A DNA stretch of 64,000 nt, taken from contig NZ_FNAP01000014.1 of assembly GCF_900101965.1 (NCBI RefSeq), positions 1 through 64,000 of the forward strand. The letters are read 5' to 3'. Shown in pieces: positions 21,337 through 30,792 of the stretch. Under the pieces are notes generated by a model, which worked only from the letters and a program-made list of their open reading frames with translations, made no database searches and had not been told where the DNA came from. How positions within the stretch are numbered: the first letter of the stretch is position 1; every line of letters starts with the position of its first letter. Position numbers and translations under genes: made by a program. Origin of the DNA: Rhodospira trueperi (GTDB lineage: Bacteria > Pseudomonadota > Alphaproteobacteria > Rhodospirillales > Rhodospirillaceae).

Positions 21337-24300
21337 CTATTCGGCCATCGACTCCAGGCAGTGTTCGACCCAGGCCTTGGTCAGTTTCTCCTGCGCCGCA
21401 TTCTGGCCCAGGCGCTCGTGCAGGGCCTGGAAGTCCACCGCGTCCAGATCGAGATCCTGGTTGAAGCAGGTGAACACGACCTTGTGTTCCCCGGTGACCG
21501 GATCGGTCTCCGGTTGCAGGCATTGGGCGCAGATTTCCTTCATCATGCACTGCATCGGGCTGTTGATGGAGCCGATGCCCACCGTCTTTGCCTTCAGGAA
21601 CGGCGCCAGCACATCGTGCCGGGCGTGTCCCACGGCCTGCATCATGCGGTCGGAGCCGATGGCCACGATCCGGTCCACGTCGGACAGCGGGATCGCCGTC
21701 TCGCCTAGCGTGCCGTCGCCGCAGGCCACCATGGCCTGGACGATGTTGCCGACGAACGCCTTGTCCTGGGGGCGTTCGGGCGTGAAGGCCGGCCCGTCGT
21801 CGTTGCACCACACCACCACGTCGGCGGCGTCATGGATCTCGGCGACCTTGAAGCGGTCGCGGCTGTTCCGATAGCCGGCGAAGTACAACACCTTAGAGCC
21901 GGCCGCCCGCAGCGCCTTGCCGATGGAGAACAGCACGGCGTTGCCCAGGCCGCCGCCGGCCAGCAGCACGGTCTCGCCCGAGGGGATTTCGGTCGGCATG
22001 CCGGTCGGTCCCATCACCACCACCGGCTCGCCGGGCTTCAGCAGCGCGCACAGGTCGGACGAACCGCCCATCTCCAGTACGATCACCGACAGCAGGCCGG
22101 CCTCCCGGTCCACCCAGGCGCCGGTGAGGGCGAGGCCCTCCATGGCCAGCAGGGTGCCGTTGGCGTGCGGCGCCAACCTCTCGAAGTTCTGCACCCGATA
22201 GAACTGGCCGGGATGGAAGCCTTTGGCGGCCAGGGGGGCGCGCACCGTCACCTCGACGATGGTCGGCGTCAGGCGTTTGACCGCGTGGACCACGGGGCGA
22301 AGCTGGTCGTTCAGGCGCGCGAACAGGGTCTCGCGCGGCTCGGTTCCGGCCGGGCGGCGCGCTAGCGCGCGGCTGATGACCGGATAGGCCCGCAGCGCGG
22401 AGGCGAAGGCGGTCACCACGTTGCCGGCGAACGACGGATGCAGGTCGCCCAGAAAACTGATGGACGTGCCGTCGTCGTTCACGGCCATCAGCACGTCGGC
22501 CTTGGCCGGCTTGGCGCGGTGTTCCGGAGACACGGGCGCGCCGGTCTCGTCCACCGCCTGGAAGTACTTGCCGTCCAGGGCGAACTGGCCCGGCAACTCC
22601 CGCGCCAGTGTGGTATTCGGCACCGTGCCGGCGGCGACGATGACCGTGCGCGCCGGGATGGTCCGCCGCTCGCCGCTCGCGCGGTGTTCGACGGTCAGGC
22701 CCTCGGCGTGGCCGAAGCGGTCGAGGTCCACCCTGACCGGGCTCCATTGCTCGGCGATGGCAATGCCCTCCTCCAGGGCCTTTTCCACCTCCTCGTGGTT
22801 GTTGCGGTAGGCCGGGGAGTCGATCATCAGGCGCCGATAGACCAGGGTCGAGCCGCCCCACTCTTGCAGCAGCTCGCGGATGCGGGGCGCGCGGCCCTCG
22901 GCAGCAGCGGTTTCGCGTTCGGCGCGGATCGCGCGGGCGTGGCCCAGGAATTCGTCCAGGATCGCGCGGTCCTCGGCACCCCAGCCGGCGCGCACGGCCT
23001 CCTCGCCCTTCTCTGCGGCCAGGGCCTCGTAGCGGGCCAGCATCTTCTCCACCTGGATCGGGTAGTACGCCAGCGCCTCTGTGGCCGCGTCCACGGCGGT
23101 CAGACCGCCACCGATCACCGCCACCGGCAGCCGCACCTGAAGGTTGGCGATGCTGTCGGGCTTGGCGGCACCGGTGAGTTGCAGCCCCATCAGGAAGTCC
23201 GACGCCTGCCGCACGCCGCGTGCCAGCCCGTTTTCCATCGGCACCAGGGTGGGCTTGCCGGCGCCCATGCACAGCGCGACGTGATCGAAGCCCATGGCGA
23301 AGGCGTCATCGGGCGTGATGGTGCCACCCAGGCGCACGCCGCCGATCATGGCGAACTCCGCCCGGCGCTCCAGCAGCAGCCGGATGACGGTCAGGTAGTT
23401 CTTGTCCCAGCGCACGGTGATGCCGTATTCGGCCACGCCGCCGAAGCCGCCCATGACGCGCCGGTCCAGCGGTTCGCGCAAGGAGTCGATGTCGCGGATC
23501 GGGCGGAACGGCACGCGGCGGCCGAGCGCGTCCACGCCCGAGACGGCCGGGTCCATCGGCTCGATCTTCAGGCCGTCGATGCCGACCACGTCGTGACCGT
23601 CGTTCATCAGGTGGTGGGCGACGGAATACCCCGCCGGCCCCAGCCCCACGACCAGAACCCGCTTGCCGGTGTCGGGGCGGGGCAGGGGGCGGCGGATGTT
23701 GAGCGGGGTCCAGCGCGTCAGCAGGCTGTAGACCTCGAAGCCCCAGGGCAGGGCCAGCACGTCCTTGAGTGCCCGTGTCTCCGACTGCGGAATGTTCACC
23801 GGATCGCGCTTCTGCTTCTGGTAGATGCACGCCACCATGCAGTCGTTGCAGATGCGGTGTCCGGTGCCGGCGCACAGCGGATTGTCGATGGTGATGATGC
23901 CCAGCGCGCCGACGAAGAGCCCCTTCGTGCGCGCTTCGTTGAACTCGCTGATCTTCTCGTCCAGCGGGCAGCCGAGCATGTCCCGGCCGAGCGCGCTGGT
24001 TTGCACGGCGCCGGTCTTGCGGTCCTTGAGGCCGGTGGAGCAACTGTCGTTGCCCTGGTGGTGGCAGAAGATGCAGTAGTGCGCTTCGTTCAGCCCGTGG
24101 ACGGTGTCGGCGCCCGGGTCGGTCAGGCCGAAGCCGTCGCGGCGGCGCAGGTGATGCGCGGGCAGGCGCTGGCACGGCACGGCGCCGCTCTCGTTCGTCT
24201 CCAGCGGAATCAGCGCCAGCGGGTCGTTTTTCTTCGGCTGGCGGAACAGCACGCCGTCGGGGAAGCGGGCCAGCCCGGCGTCGGTCAGGCCGGCCCAGGC

Positions 24301-24843
24301 GGCGAAGCGCATGGCCAGATCGAGCCCGTCGGCGTTGGCGGCCTCGTCCTCCATCCAGGTCATGACGCGGTCGGCGAACAGGGGTTCCGTCACCGGGCCA
24401 CCCAGAGCCTTGGCAAGGTCGCGTTCCAGCGCAGGACCGTCCAGGTCGGCCGCCGCCTCCGGCTTGATCTTCTTGAACGCGAGGCGCTGCACGAAGAGGC
24501 GCTTGCAGGCGAACAGCACCGCCAGCGCGTCGTCCGCCGCCGCCTTGGCGCGAATGTCGGCGCCGATGCCGAACAGAGCGCCGATGAAGTCCTGAAGGTG
24601 GGGCGCCAAGTCCAGGATCAGCGCCGACTCGGCCTTGCGGTCCAGGGCGTCCGGCGCGGTGCGGGCGGCGGTCAGGCGGTCGGCCAGGGCGACGTCGGCG
24701 CCCGACAGGTGGGCCAGAAAGGCGGCGTCCACCTTGGCCAGCCCGGCCTTGTCATACAGATCGGCAAAGCCGAGGTCGAATCCGAGCGCGAAATCGGGCG
24801 CGTCGGCGCGCTCGCCGACAGGTGCGGTCTTCACGGTGTCCAT
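21337..24843 (-). CDS. Fused Fe-S flavoprotein oxidoreductase (GltD/NfnB-like plus PyrK/FNR-like)
   Basis: Product of 1,168 residues. Helical N-terminus (1-240); an Fe-S region with Cys257, 260, 268, 292, 324, 332, 335 and 339, resembling the two-cluster domain of GltD; FAD site G400-L-G-P-A-G and NAD(P) site V-I-G-G-G at 576-580; an FNR-like module (about 880-1090) with F-H-P-G-Q-F-Y-R and L-A-G-G-G-L-G-N; and Cys1099, 1105, 1108, 1126, arranged like the [2Fe-2S] site of PyrK. This combines both halves of an Nfn-type transhydrogenase in one chain. Substrate and partner are unknown; the helical N-terminus is unassigned. Monocistronic. Confidence 0.85.
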   Translation of the reverse strand: MDTVKTAPVGERADAPDFALGFDLGFADLYDKAGLAKVDAAFLAHLSGADVALADRLTAARTAPDALDRKAESALILDLAPHLQDFIGALFGIGADIRAKAAADDALAVLFACKRLFVQRLAFKKIKPEAAADLDGPALERDLAKALGGPVTEPLFADRVMTWMEDEAANADGLDLAMRFAAWAGLTDAGLARFPDGVLFRQPKKNDPLALIPLETNESGAVPCQRLPAHHLRRRDGFGLTDPGADTVHGLNEAHYCIFCHHQGNDSCSTGLKDRKTGAVQTSALGRDMLGCPLDEKISEFNEARTKGLFVGALGIITIDNPLCAGTGHRICNDCMVACIYQKQKRDPVNIPQSETRALKDVLALPWGFEVYSLLTRWTPLNIRRPLPRPDTGKRVLVVGLGPAGYSVAHHLMNDGHDVVGIDGLKIEPMDPAVSGVDALGRRVPFRPIRDIDSLREPLDRRVMGGFGGVAEYGITVRWDKNYLTVIRLLLERRAEFAMIGGVRLGGTITPDDAFAMGFDHVALCMGAGKPTLVPMENGLARGVRQASDFLMGLQLTGAAKPDSIANLQVRLPVAVIGGGLTAVDAATEALAYYPIQVEKMLARYEALAAEKGEEAVRAGWGAEDRAILDEFLGHARAIRAERETAAAEGRAPRIRELLQEWGGSTLVYRRLMIDSPAYRNNHEEVEKALEEGIAIAEQWSPVRVDLDRFGHAEGLTVEHRASGERRTIPARTVIVAAGTVPNTTLARELPGQFALDGKYFQAVDETGAPVSPEHRAKPAKADVLMAVNDDGTSISFLGDLHPSFAGNVVTAFASALRAYPVISRALARRPAGTEPRETLFARLNDQLRPVVHAVKRLTPTIVEVTVRAPLAAKGFHPGQFYRVQNFERLAPHANGTLLAMEGLALTGAWVDREAGLLSVIVLEMGGSSDLCALLKPGEPVVVMGPTGMPTEIPSGETVLLAGGGLGNAVLFSIGKALRAAGSKVLYFAGYRNSRDRFKVAEIHDAADVVVWCNDDGPAFTPERPQDKAFVGNIVQAMVACGDGTLGETAIPLSDVDRIVAIGSDRMMQAVGHARHDVLAPFLKAKTVGIGSINSPMQCMMKEICAQCLQPETDPVTGEHKVVFTCFNQDLDLDAVDFQALHERLGQNAAQEKLTKAWVEHCLESMAE

Positions 24844-25101
24844 GGAGCGGGTGGGGTGTCTGCCTGGAGAGAGAAGGGAGGGTGTTCGCGAAGGCAACAT
24901 GGGGCCGCGCCGGGGCCGATGCAATGGAGTCCGCGCCGTCCCGGCCGTCGGCAGGGTCTGCCTCATGTCTCGCCGCACCCGGGCAGGAGTTGCCGCCCTG
25001 CCCGGAAAACCGCTCGGAACGGCGGGGCTTCGCCGGCCCTGAGGACTGGCATGGCGATTGCTTCGATGGTGGCAACCGGTTTGTCGCGGGAGAGTCCAGC
25101 C

Positions 25102-25530
25102 ATGTCCGTCACCCAGTTCAACGACCTCAGCAAACTGCGCGAGGCCCGCCGGGCCGAGGCCGCCCTGGCGCGCGGCGAGGCCCCGCCCGTCACCGAGGCT
25201 CTGCCCGCGGGCCGGCTGACCACCAAACAGTTCAACCGCCATCTCGCCCATGTGCTGGAGGAGCAGACCAAGTCCGCCATCACCAAGTACGTCGGCGACA
25301 TCGAACCCGCCGAGGTGCTGGATCTGGCGCGCCGGGTCGCCAACCTGCGCGCCCGCTATGTCGCGACGGCGCTGGCGGCGGCCGGCGGTACGGCGCCGCC
25401 GACCAAGGCCGAGATCGACGAAATGCGCTTCATGCGCGAGCGCATCGAGGAACTGGAACAGGCGTTCACCGCCGTGCGCGAGGCCATCGCCAACGAGGTG
25501 GTCCAGGTCAAGAACGTGGTCTCGGACTGA
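25102..25530 (+). CDS. Small helical protein of unknown function
   Basis: Product of 142 residues with GGGAGAG upstream of the ATG. Basic and Ala/Glu-rich, no signal peptide or membrane segment; about residues 100-135 (M-R-F-M-R-E-R-I-E-E-L-E) look like a coiled coil. Divergent from the Fe-S flavoprotein. No family recognised. Confidence 0.65.
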   Translation: MSVTQFNDLSKLREARRAEAALARGEAPPVTEALPAGRLTTKQFNRHLAHVLEEQTKSAITKYVGDIEPAEVLDLARRVANLRARYVATALAAAGGTAPPTKAEIDEMRFMRERIEELEQAFTAVREAIANEVVQVKNVVSD

Positions 25531-25805
25531 CTCCGGCCGGGGCACAACGGTGTTCTCCAGCAGGCGATACCCCGACAGTCAGGGCCGATCCGGATACGCG
25601 GGATCGGTGGTTTGTGCGGGTTTCCGGAACGACGCGGTTGCCGTTGGCGCGCGCCGCGGCGGCGCTTTGGCCGCGCCACGTTTGGTCCCCCATTGCGCGC
25701 CCCCATTGCGCATTATCATCGCCGTGTGTCGGACCACATGGGTATGCGAGGGATCACGCCGTCCGCGCCGCCGGACGCCACCACCCGCATCACGGAGGAC
25801 TCTCC

Positions 25806-26291
25806 ATGACCCTGACCCGTCGCGCCCTGGCGCCGTTGGCCCTGGCGGGGGCGCTGTTCGCGTCCGCCGCCGTCTCCGCTCCGGCCCTGGCCGCCGACGA
25901 AAACGGCCTCGTGCGCCTGCGGAGCCCGCATTCGGTCGAGGACACCATGGCCCGCCTGAAGGCGGCCATTGAGGAAAAAGGCATCACCATCTTCGCCGAC
26001 ATCAACCACGGCGCCAACGCCGCCGCCATGGACCTGGAGATGCCGGCCACTCACCTGCTGATCTTCGGCAGCCCCAAGATCGGTGCGCCGCTGATGAGGG
26101 CCAATCCGGCCATCGGCATCGACCTGCCCATCAAGGTGGTCGCCTGGGAGGACGCCGACGGCCAGACCTGGCTGGCCTACAACGACCCGGCGTACCTCGC
26201 CGAACGCCATGGCCTGCCCGCCGACATGAAGCCGTTTCGCGGCATGGCCATGAACCTGGGCACCCTGACCGCCAAGGCGGTGGAAGAGTAG
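25806..26291 (+). CDS. Secreted DUF302 protein
   Basis: Product of 161 residues with GGAGGA five bases before the ATG. Signal peptide with cleavage near A-L-A-A (about residue 29). The mature part carries the DUF302 pattern: S-x-E-D-T-M-A-R-L-K-A-A-I-E, then F-A-D-I-N-H, then L-I-F-G-S-P-K-I-G, then D-L-P-I-K-V-V-A-W-E-D. DUF302 proteins are small periplasmic or cytosolic domains with no settled function. Confidence 0.88.
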   Translation: MTLTRRALAPLALAGALFASAAVSAPALAADENGLVRLRSPHSVEDTMARLKAAIEEKGITIFADINHGANAAAMDLEMPATHLLIFGSPKIGAPLMRANPAIGIDLPIKVVAWEDADGQTWLAYNDPAYLAERHGLPADMKPFRGMAMNLGTLTAKAVEE

Positions 26292-26707
26292 GGGCGCGGG
26301 GTTTTGGAGCGCAATGCGGGCGTACGGACTCGCGCAATGCGCTCTAGTGATTTGATATTGAAGCCAATCGTCGTCGCGACCCGTTCCGGATGGCTCGGGA
26401 TTTGCTCCAGCCAGACCCCCGGGGGCGAACCATGATCGGGGTCGTCCCCGTCTGGGTCACCCGGATCGACGGCCGCCAATTCCGGCGTGGTTTGACCTCG
26501 GGGCGAGTCTGGGTCGCGTTCAGCGGGACCACCTCATTTTAGGCCGTTCTTCCCTTCCGTTGCCCTCAAGCCACCGAACGCCGGATACCCGGATACAATC
26601 CGTGGATGTGCACACAAAAGGCTTATGCTTGCCTTAATGCAATGTAATCATGTACGATCCTGCGGTGGCATGGATTTGTACTTGCGATTGGCGGGGCGAG
26701 TCAGCCG
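26292..26707. other. Intergenic region with dispersed repeat
   Basis: Contains repeat copy 2 (26347-26410) and a further 300 bases with no supportable gene. AT content rises from about 26530 toward the next gene. Confidence 0.5.
26347..26410 (+). repeat. 60-bp dispersed intergenic repeat, copy 2
   Basis: GTGATTTGATATTGAAG, CGTCGTCGCGACCCG, TTCCGGATGGCTCGGGATTT, GCTCCAG: the same block order as copy 1. An extra GCTCTAG abuts its left end at 26341. Confidence 0.8.
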
Positions 26708-27346
26708 ATGGACACGATCCGATGCGAGGCGTGCGGAGGCACGGGCAAGGGTCCCGTTCGGTTCGGCCGGGCCGGGACCTCCGGCGCGGCACGCAATGCC
26801 TGTCCGAAGTGCGGCGGTCGCGGAGTCGTGAACGCGCCCGGCTTGGCGGCGCGGGAGGTCTGGGCGAAAGCGCGCACCAACACCGGCGCTTACCATGGCG
26901 CTGAGATGGCTTCACGGGTAGACGTCCAGATCGACGAGGACGAGGCAAAAGAACAAAAGGTCAGCCCTGATATTGATTTCAAAGAAATAAACAGAAAAAG
27001 ATACTCTTTGTTTTTTTCTGCGATCGTCGGCGTTTTTTTCACGTTCTACTTTTATTATTTCTCGGAACTTGGGAGTTCCGACTATTTCAAGGGATTCGAC
27101 GGGCAGCTTAAGATCATGGGACTGTGGGGCACGACCTTGATCGCGTCGAGCCGCATCATTCAGCTTGTCATGAATAGGGTTCTCGTGGCCATGTCCGATG
27201 AGGCCTTTCGGACCTTCAGGATTGCCTTCCAAGTCGTGCTCGTTGGCGCGATTGCGGTCTGGTTGTTCGCAACCCCGGTCAAGGTCCCGGAAAAGTCCGG
27301 ATGGGGAACGCTGCCCGCCATTTCATCCGAGATTCCGCGCGACTGA
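26708..27346 (+). CDS. Membrane protein with DnaJ-like zinc-finger N-terminus
   Basis: Product of 212 residues. Two C-x-x-C-G-G motifs at about residues 6-11 and 32-37 (C-E-A-C-G-G-T-G, C-P-K-C-G-G-R-G) resemble half of the DnaJ Cys-rich zinc domain. A charged linker is followed by hydrophobic segments at about 100-120, 135-155 and 175-195. The stretch 26950-27070 is far more AT-rich than its neighbours, which suggests transfer from elsewhere. Not in an operon. Function unknown; a membrane-linked chaperone accessory is one guess. Confidence 0.7.
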   Translation: MDTIRCEACGGTGKGPVRFGRAGTSGAARNACPKCGGRGVVNAPGLAAREVWAKARTNTGAYHGAEMASRVDVQIDEDEAKEQKVSPDIDFKEINRKRYSLFFSAIVGVFFTFYFYYFSELGSSDYFKGFDGQLKIMGLWGTTLIASSRIIQLVMNRVLVAMSDEAFRTFRIAFQVVLVGAIAVWLFATPVKVPEKSGWGTLPAISSEIPRD

Positions 27347-27556
27347 CGGCAACGATCCGCGCCATGCGCGGTGACGCCCGATGCGGGACCCGTCGGCGGT
27401 CGCCCAGGCGGTCACGGCGTAGGCAGCGCAAAGCCCCTGCCTCTGTTATTGCCAGACCCGCCGTGACAAGGCTATGACTCGGTCGGTGCGGGGTGCGCCA
27501 GCCGCCCCGCCCCTGACCGTCGTCCGGATCCTGCCCGGCTTTGGGGGGCCGCCGCC

Positions 27557-28345
27557 TTGTCATCCGAGACCACCGCCGCGCCGACCGTTTTGGCGGTCGA
27601 GAACATCCACAAGCGCTTCGGCGAGATCGAGGTGTTGCGCGGCATCTCGCTGGAGGCGCGCAATGGAGACGTCGTCTCCATCCTGGGGTCCAGTGGCTCC
27701 GGCAAGAGCACCTTCCTGCGCTGCCTGAACTTTCTGGAAACGCCGTCGGCCGGGCGCATCCATCTGCACGGCGAGGAAATTCGGACCCGGCGCGACCGCG
27801 CCGGCATGCTGCGTCCGGCCGATCACGGCCAGTTGACCCGCCTGCGGGCGCGGGTCGGCATGGTGTTCCAGCAGTTCAACCTGTGGCCGCACATGACCGT
27901 GCTGTCCAACCTTGTCGAGGCGCCGCGTCGCGTGCGCGGGCTGGGCAAGGCCGAGGCCATCGAGAAGGCCGAGGCCCTGCTGGAGAAGGTCGGGCTGGCG
28001 GAGCGGCGCGACTACTACCCCGCCCACCTGTCCGGCGGCCAGCAACAGCGGGTGGCCATCGCCCGCGCCCTGGCCATGGACCCCGAGGTGATCTTGTTCG
28101 ACGAGCCGACCTCCGCGCTTGATCCGGAGTTGGTGGGCGAGGTGCTGGCCGTGATCGAGGCGCTGGCCAACGAGGGCCGCACCATGCTGATCGTCACCCA
28201 CGAGATCGGCTTCGCCCGTGACGTGTCCACCCGCACCCTGTTCCTGCACGAGGGCCGCGTCGAGGAGGACGGCGCGCCCGCCGCCCTGTTCACCGCGCCT
28301 GAGTCCGAGCGTCTGCGCAAGTTCCTGTCCCGGCACCTGCATTGA
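27557..28345 (+). CDS. Polar amino-acid ABC transporter, ATP-binding subunit
   Basis: HisP/GlnQ-type ATPase of 262 residues, TTG start after a G-rich site. Walker A G-S-S-G-S-G-K-S-T, Q-loop F-Q-Q-F-N-L-W-P-H, signature L-S-G-G-Q-Q-Q-R-V, Walker B I-L-F-D-E-P-T-S-A-L-D and switch His in T-H-E. The insertion R-R-D-R-A-G-M-L between Walker A and the Q-loop is typical of HisP. First gene of a four-gene transporter operon. Confidence 0.95.
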   Translation: MSSETTAAPTVLAVENIHKRFGEIEVLRGISLEARNGDVVSILGSSGSGKSTFLRCLNFLETPSAGRIHLHGEEIRTRRDRAGMLRPADHGQLTRLRARVGMVFQQFNLWPHMTVLSNLVEAPRRVRGLGKAEAIEKAEALLEKVGLAERRDYYPAHLSGGQQQRVAIARALAMDPEVILFDEPTSALDPELVGEVLAVIEALANEGRTMLIVTHEIGFARDVSTRTLFLHEGRVEEDGAPAALFTAPESERLRKFLSRHLH

Positions 28346-28405
28346 AGCACCTGCATTGAAGTCGGGGCGCCCGTTCCCACACGCAACCACACCAAGAGGC
28401 ACCGC

Positions 28406-29164
28406 ATGACTGGAGTTCGCACCACCGCCCTGGCCCTGGCCGTCGCCGCCACGGTCGCCTTCGCCGGCCCCGCCGTTGCCGAGGAGCCGCTGCGGATCGG
28501 CACAGAGGGCGCCTACCCTCCGTTCAACATGGTGGACGAGAACGGCGATCTGCACGGCTTCGACATCGACATCGCCAACGCCCTGTGCGCCGAGATGGAG
28601 CGCGAGTGCACCTTTGTCATCCAGGACTGGGACGGCATCATCCCGGGTCTGCTGGCAGGCAAGTACGACGCCATCGTCGCCTCCATGTCGGTGACCGAGG
28701 AACGCAAGCAGGCGGTTGACTTCACCAACAAGTATTGGACCAACAAGCTGCAGTTCATCGCGCCTACGGACGTGGACCTCGATATTTCGCCGGAGGGCAT
28801 GGCCGGCAAGACCGTCGGTGCCCAGCGCGCCACCATCTCCGCCCAGTGGGTCGAGGAAAACCTGCCGGGCGTTGAGATCAAGCTGTACGACACCCAGGAA
28901 AACGCCTACCTCGATCTGGCCTCCGGCCGTATCGACGCGATCATCGCCGACATGCTGGTGAACTATGAATGGCTGCAATCAGACGCTGGCGCCGACTTCG
29001 AGTTCAAGGGCGAGCCGGTGTTCGAGAACGACCTGATCGCCATCGCCCTGCGCAAGGGCAACGCGGATCTGGTGGAGGAGATCAACGCGGCGATCGACGC
29101 CATCGTCGAGGACGGCACCTACGCCGAGATCAACGCCAAGTACTTCCCGTTCAGCATTTATTGA
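28406..29164 (+). CDS. Periplasmic polar amino-acid binding protein
   Basis: ArgT/HisJ-type solute receptor, 252 residues, with a signal peptide cut near A-V-A (about 26). Typical motifs: I-G-T-E-G-A-Y-P-P-F-N at the start of the mature chain, G-F-D-I-D-I-A-N-A-L-C, and W-D-G-I-I-P-G-L. A Cys pair (A-L-C...E-C-T-F) is as in LAO-binding proteins. The likely ligand is a basic amino acid (Lys/Arg/ornithine or His), by family resemblance. Confidence 0.95.
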   Translation: MTGVRTTALALAVAATVAFAGPAVAEEPLRIGTEGAYPPFNMVDENGDLHGFDIDIANALCAEMERECTFVIQDWDGIIPGLLAGKYDAIVASMSVTEERKQAVDFTNKYWTNKLQFIAPTDVDLDISPEGMAGKTVGAQRATISAQWVEENLPGVEIKLYDTQENAYLDLASGRIDAIIADMLVNYEWLQSDAGADFEFKGEPVFENDLIAIALRKGNADLVEEINAAIDAIVEDGTYAEINAKYFPFSIY

Positions 29165-29171
29165 GTTGGAT

Positions 29172-29205
29172 CGCCCGTTGATCTGACTGGCCAGGTCAAC
29201 GGGCG
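29172..29205 (+). promoter_or_regulatory. Stem-loop after the binding-protein gene
   Basis: CGCCCGTTGA pairs perfectly with TCAACGGGCG across a 14-base loop, eight bases after the binding-protein stop. No T tract follows. Such hairpins commonly protect the mRNA of the abundant binding protein and reduce readthrough into permease genes. Confidence 0.7.
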
Positions 29206-29221
29206 CCATCCCCATTGTACT

Positions 29222-29323
29222 GTCATTGCGAGGAGCGAAGCGACGAAGCAATCCAGGGCGGAGATATGCGCCTTGTGCCCTGGATTGCTTCGCCCTCGTC
29301 AGACGACGAGGGCTCGCAATGAC
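29222..29323. repeat. Palindromic MITE-like repeat (GTCATTGCGAG...CTCGCAATGAC)
   Basis: The ends are GTCATTGCGAG and its exact complement, with internal CGAAGCAATCCAGG and CCTGGATTGCTTCG arms. This is a widely seen intergenic palindrome type in bacteria. It sits inside the transporter operon between the receptor and permease genes. Confidence 0.85.
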
Positions 29324-29359
29324 GGGTGCCAAGCCTGAGCCCCGAAGGTCCCCCCATTC

Positions 29360-30058
29360 GTGCCCGATTTGCATGGCTTTTCCGACCAGCTTCTGCTGGG
29401 GCTCTGGATGACGGTGCGTCTCGCGTTGTCGGCCCTGGGCCTTGGCTTGGTGCTGGGGCTGGCGGGGGCGGCCGCCATGTCGGCGCCGATGGCGCCGGTG
29501 CGCTGGATCGCGCATGGCTATACCACCATCATTCGGGGCATTCCTGAGTTGTTGGTGGTGCTGCTGATCTATTTCGGGTCCTCCGTGGTGCTGATGGCGG
29601 CCCTGCGGCCGTTCGGATACACGGGCTACATCGAACTCAGCCCCTTCGTCGCCGGCTCCATCGCGCTCGGCCTGACCTTTGGCGGTTATGCGTCGGAGGT
29701 GTTCCGGGGCGCCTTCCAGGCGGTGCCGCCGGGCCAGGGCGAGGCCGCCCGGGCGCTCGGCATGGGGCGCATCCACATCTTCTTCCGCATCGTGCTGCCG
29801 CAGGGCTGGCGCATCGCCCTGCCCGGGTTGGGCAACCTGTTCCTGGTGCTGATGAAGGACACGGCGCTGGTCTCCGTCATCGGGCTGGAGGAGATCATGC
29901 GCAAGGCCCAGTTCGCGGTCGGCGCCACCAAGGAGCCGTTCACCTTCTACCTCGCCGCCGCGTTCCTGTATCTGGGGCTGACCATCGTTTCCATGGCTGG
30001 GCTGGCGTGGATGGAGAAGCGCGCCAACCGGGGCATGCCGAGGGCGAGGGCGTCATGA
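29360..30058 (+). CDS. Polar amino-acid ABC transporter permease (HisQ type)
   Basis: Product of 232 residues from GTG 29360. About five membrane helices and the EAA loop E-A-A-R-A-L-G-M-G-R-I-H-I-F-F that docks on the ATPase. Upstream sequence lacks a strong ribosome site, which may keep permease levels low. Overlaps the next permease by four bases. Confidence 0.93.
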   Translation: MPDLHGFSDQLLLGLWMTVRLALSALGLGLVLGLAGAAAMSAPMAPVRWIAHGYTTIIRGIPELLVVLLIYFGSSVVLMAALRPFGYTGYIELSPFVAGSIALGLTFGGYASEVFRGAFQAVPPGQGEAARALGMGRIHIFFRIVLPQGWRIALPGLGNLFLVLMKDTALVSVIGLEEIMRKAQFAVGATKEPFTFYLAAAFLYLGLTIVSMAGLAWMEKRANRGMPRARAS

Positions 30059-30777
30059 ACATCGATGTGATGATGGCCGCCCTGCCGAAGCTGCTGGAGG
30101 GCGCGGGACTGACCCTTCAACTGCTGTTCATCTCCGGCTTTTTCGGGGTGCTGCTGGCGGTGCCGCTGGCGGTGGCGCGGGCCTCGCAAAGCCTCGCGGT
30201 GAAGGCGCTGCCGTTCGCCTACATCTTTTTCTTCCGGGGCACGCCGCTGCTGGTGCAATTGTTCCTGGTCTATTACGGCCTGTCCCAGTTTGCGTTCGTG
30301 CGCGAAAGCCCGATCCTGTGGCCGGTGCTGAGCGAGCCCTATTGGTGCGCCATCATCACCTTCAGCCTGCACACCGGGGCCTACATCGCCGAGATTCTGC
30401 GGGGCGCCATCCAGGCCGTGCCGGCGGGCGAGGTCGAGGCCGCCCGTGCCCTGGGCATGACCCGGGCCGGCACCATGGGCCGGATCGTGCTGCCGCGCGC
30501 GGCGCGCATCGCCCTGCCGGCCTATGGCAACGAACTGATCCTGATGCTTAAGGGCAGCGCGCTGGCCAGCACCATCACCCTGCTGGACCTGACCGGCATG
30601 GCGCGCACCGTGATCGCGCGCAACTACATGCCGCTGGAGACGTTCCTGATGGCCGGGATCATCTATATGGCCATCACCTTCGTGCTGGTGCGCGCGCTGC
30701 GCTTCATCGAACACCGCGTCAGCGCCCACATGCGCGCCCGGCCCACCGGCCCGGTGGGCGTGGAGCCGACGGCGTAG
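30055..30777 (+). CDS. Polar amino-acid ABC transporter permease (HisM type)
   Basis: Product of 240 residues, ATG overlapping the previous stop (ATGA). HisM-like: F-R-G-T-P-L-L-V-Q-L-F near residue 60 and EAA loop E-A-A-R-A-L-G-M-T-R-A-G-T-M-G. Pairs with the HisQ-type subunit as a heterodimer. Last gene of the transporter operon; convergent with xseA. Confidence 0.95.
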   Translation: MNIDVMMAALPKLLEGAGLTLQLLFISGFFGVLLAVPLAVARASQSLAVKALPFAYIFFFRGTPLLVQLFLVYYGLSQFAFVRESPILWPVLSEPYWCAIITFSLHTGAYIAEILRGAIQAVPAGEVEAARALGMTRAGTMGRIVLPRAARIALPAYGNELILMLKGSALASTITLLDLTGMARTVIARNYMPLETFLMAGIIYMAITFVLVRALRFIEHRVSAHMRARPTGPVGVEPTA

Positions 30778-30792
30778 GGGCGTCGGACGTCA

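Noticed and set aside
22438-25530. 1,030-residue rightward frame antisense to the Fe-S flavoprotein
   Set aside because: High-GC shadow: Gln/His/Arg-rich with no domain. Only its last 142 residues (from 25102) are a credible separate gene.
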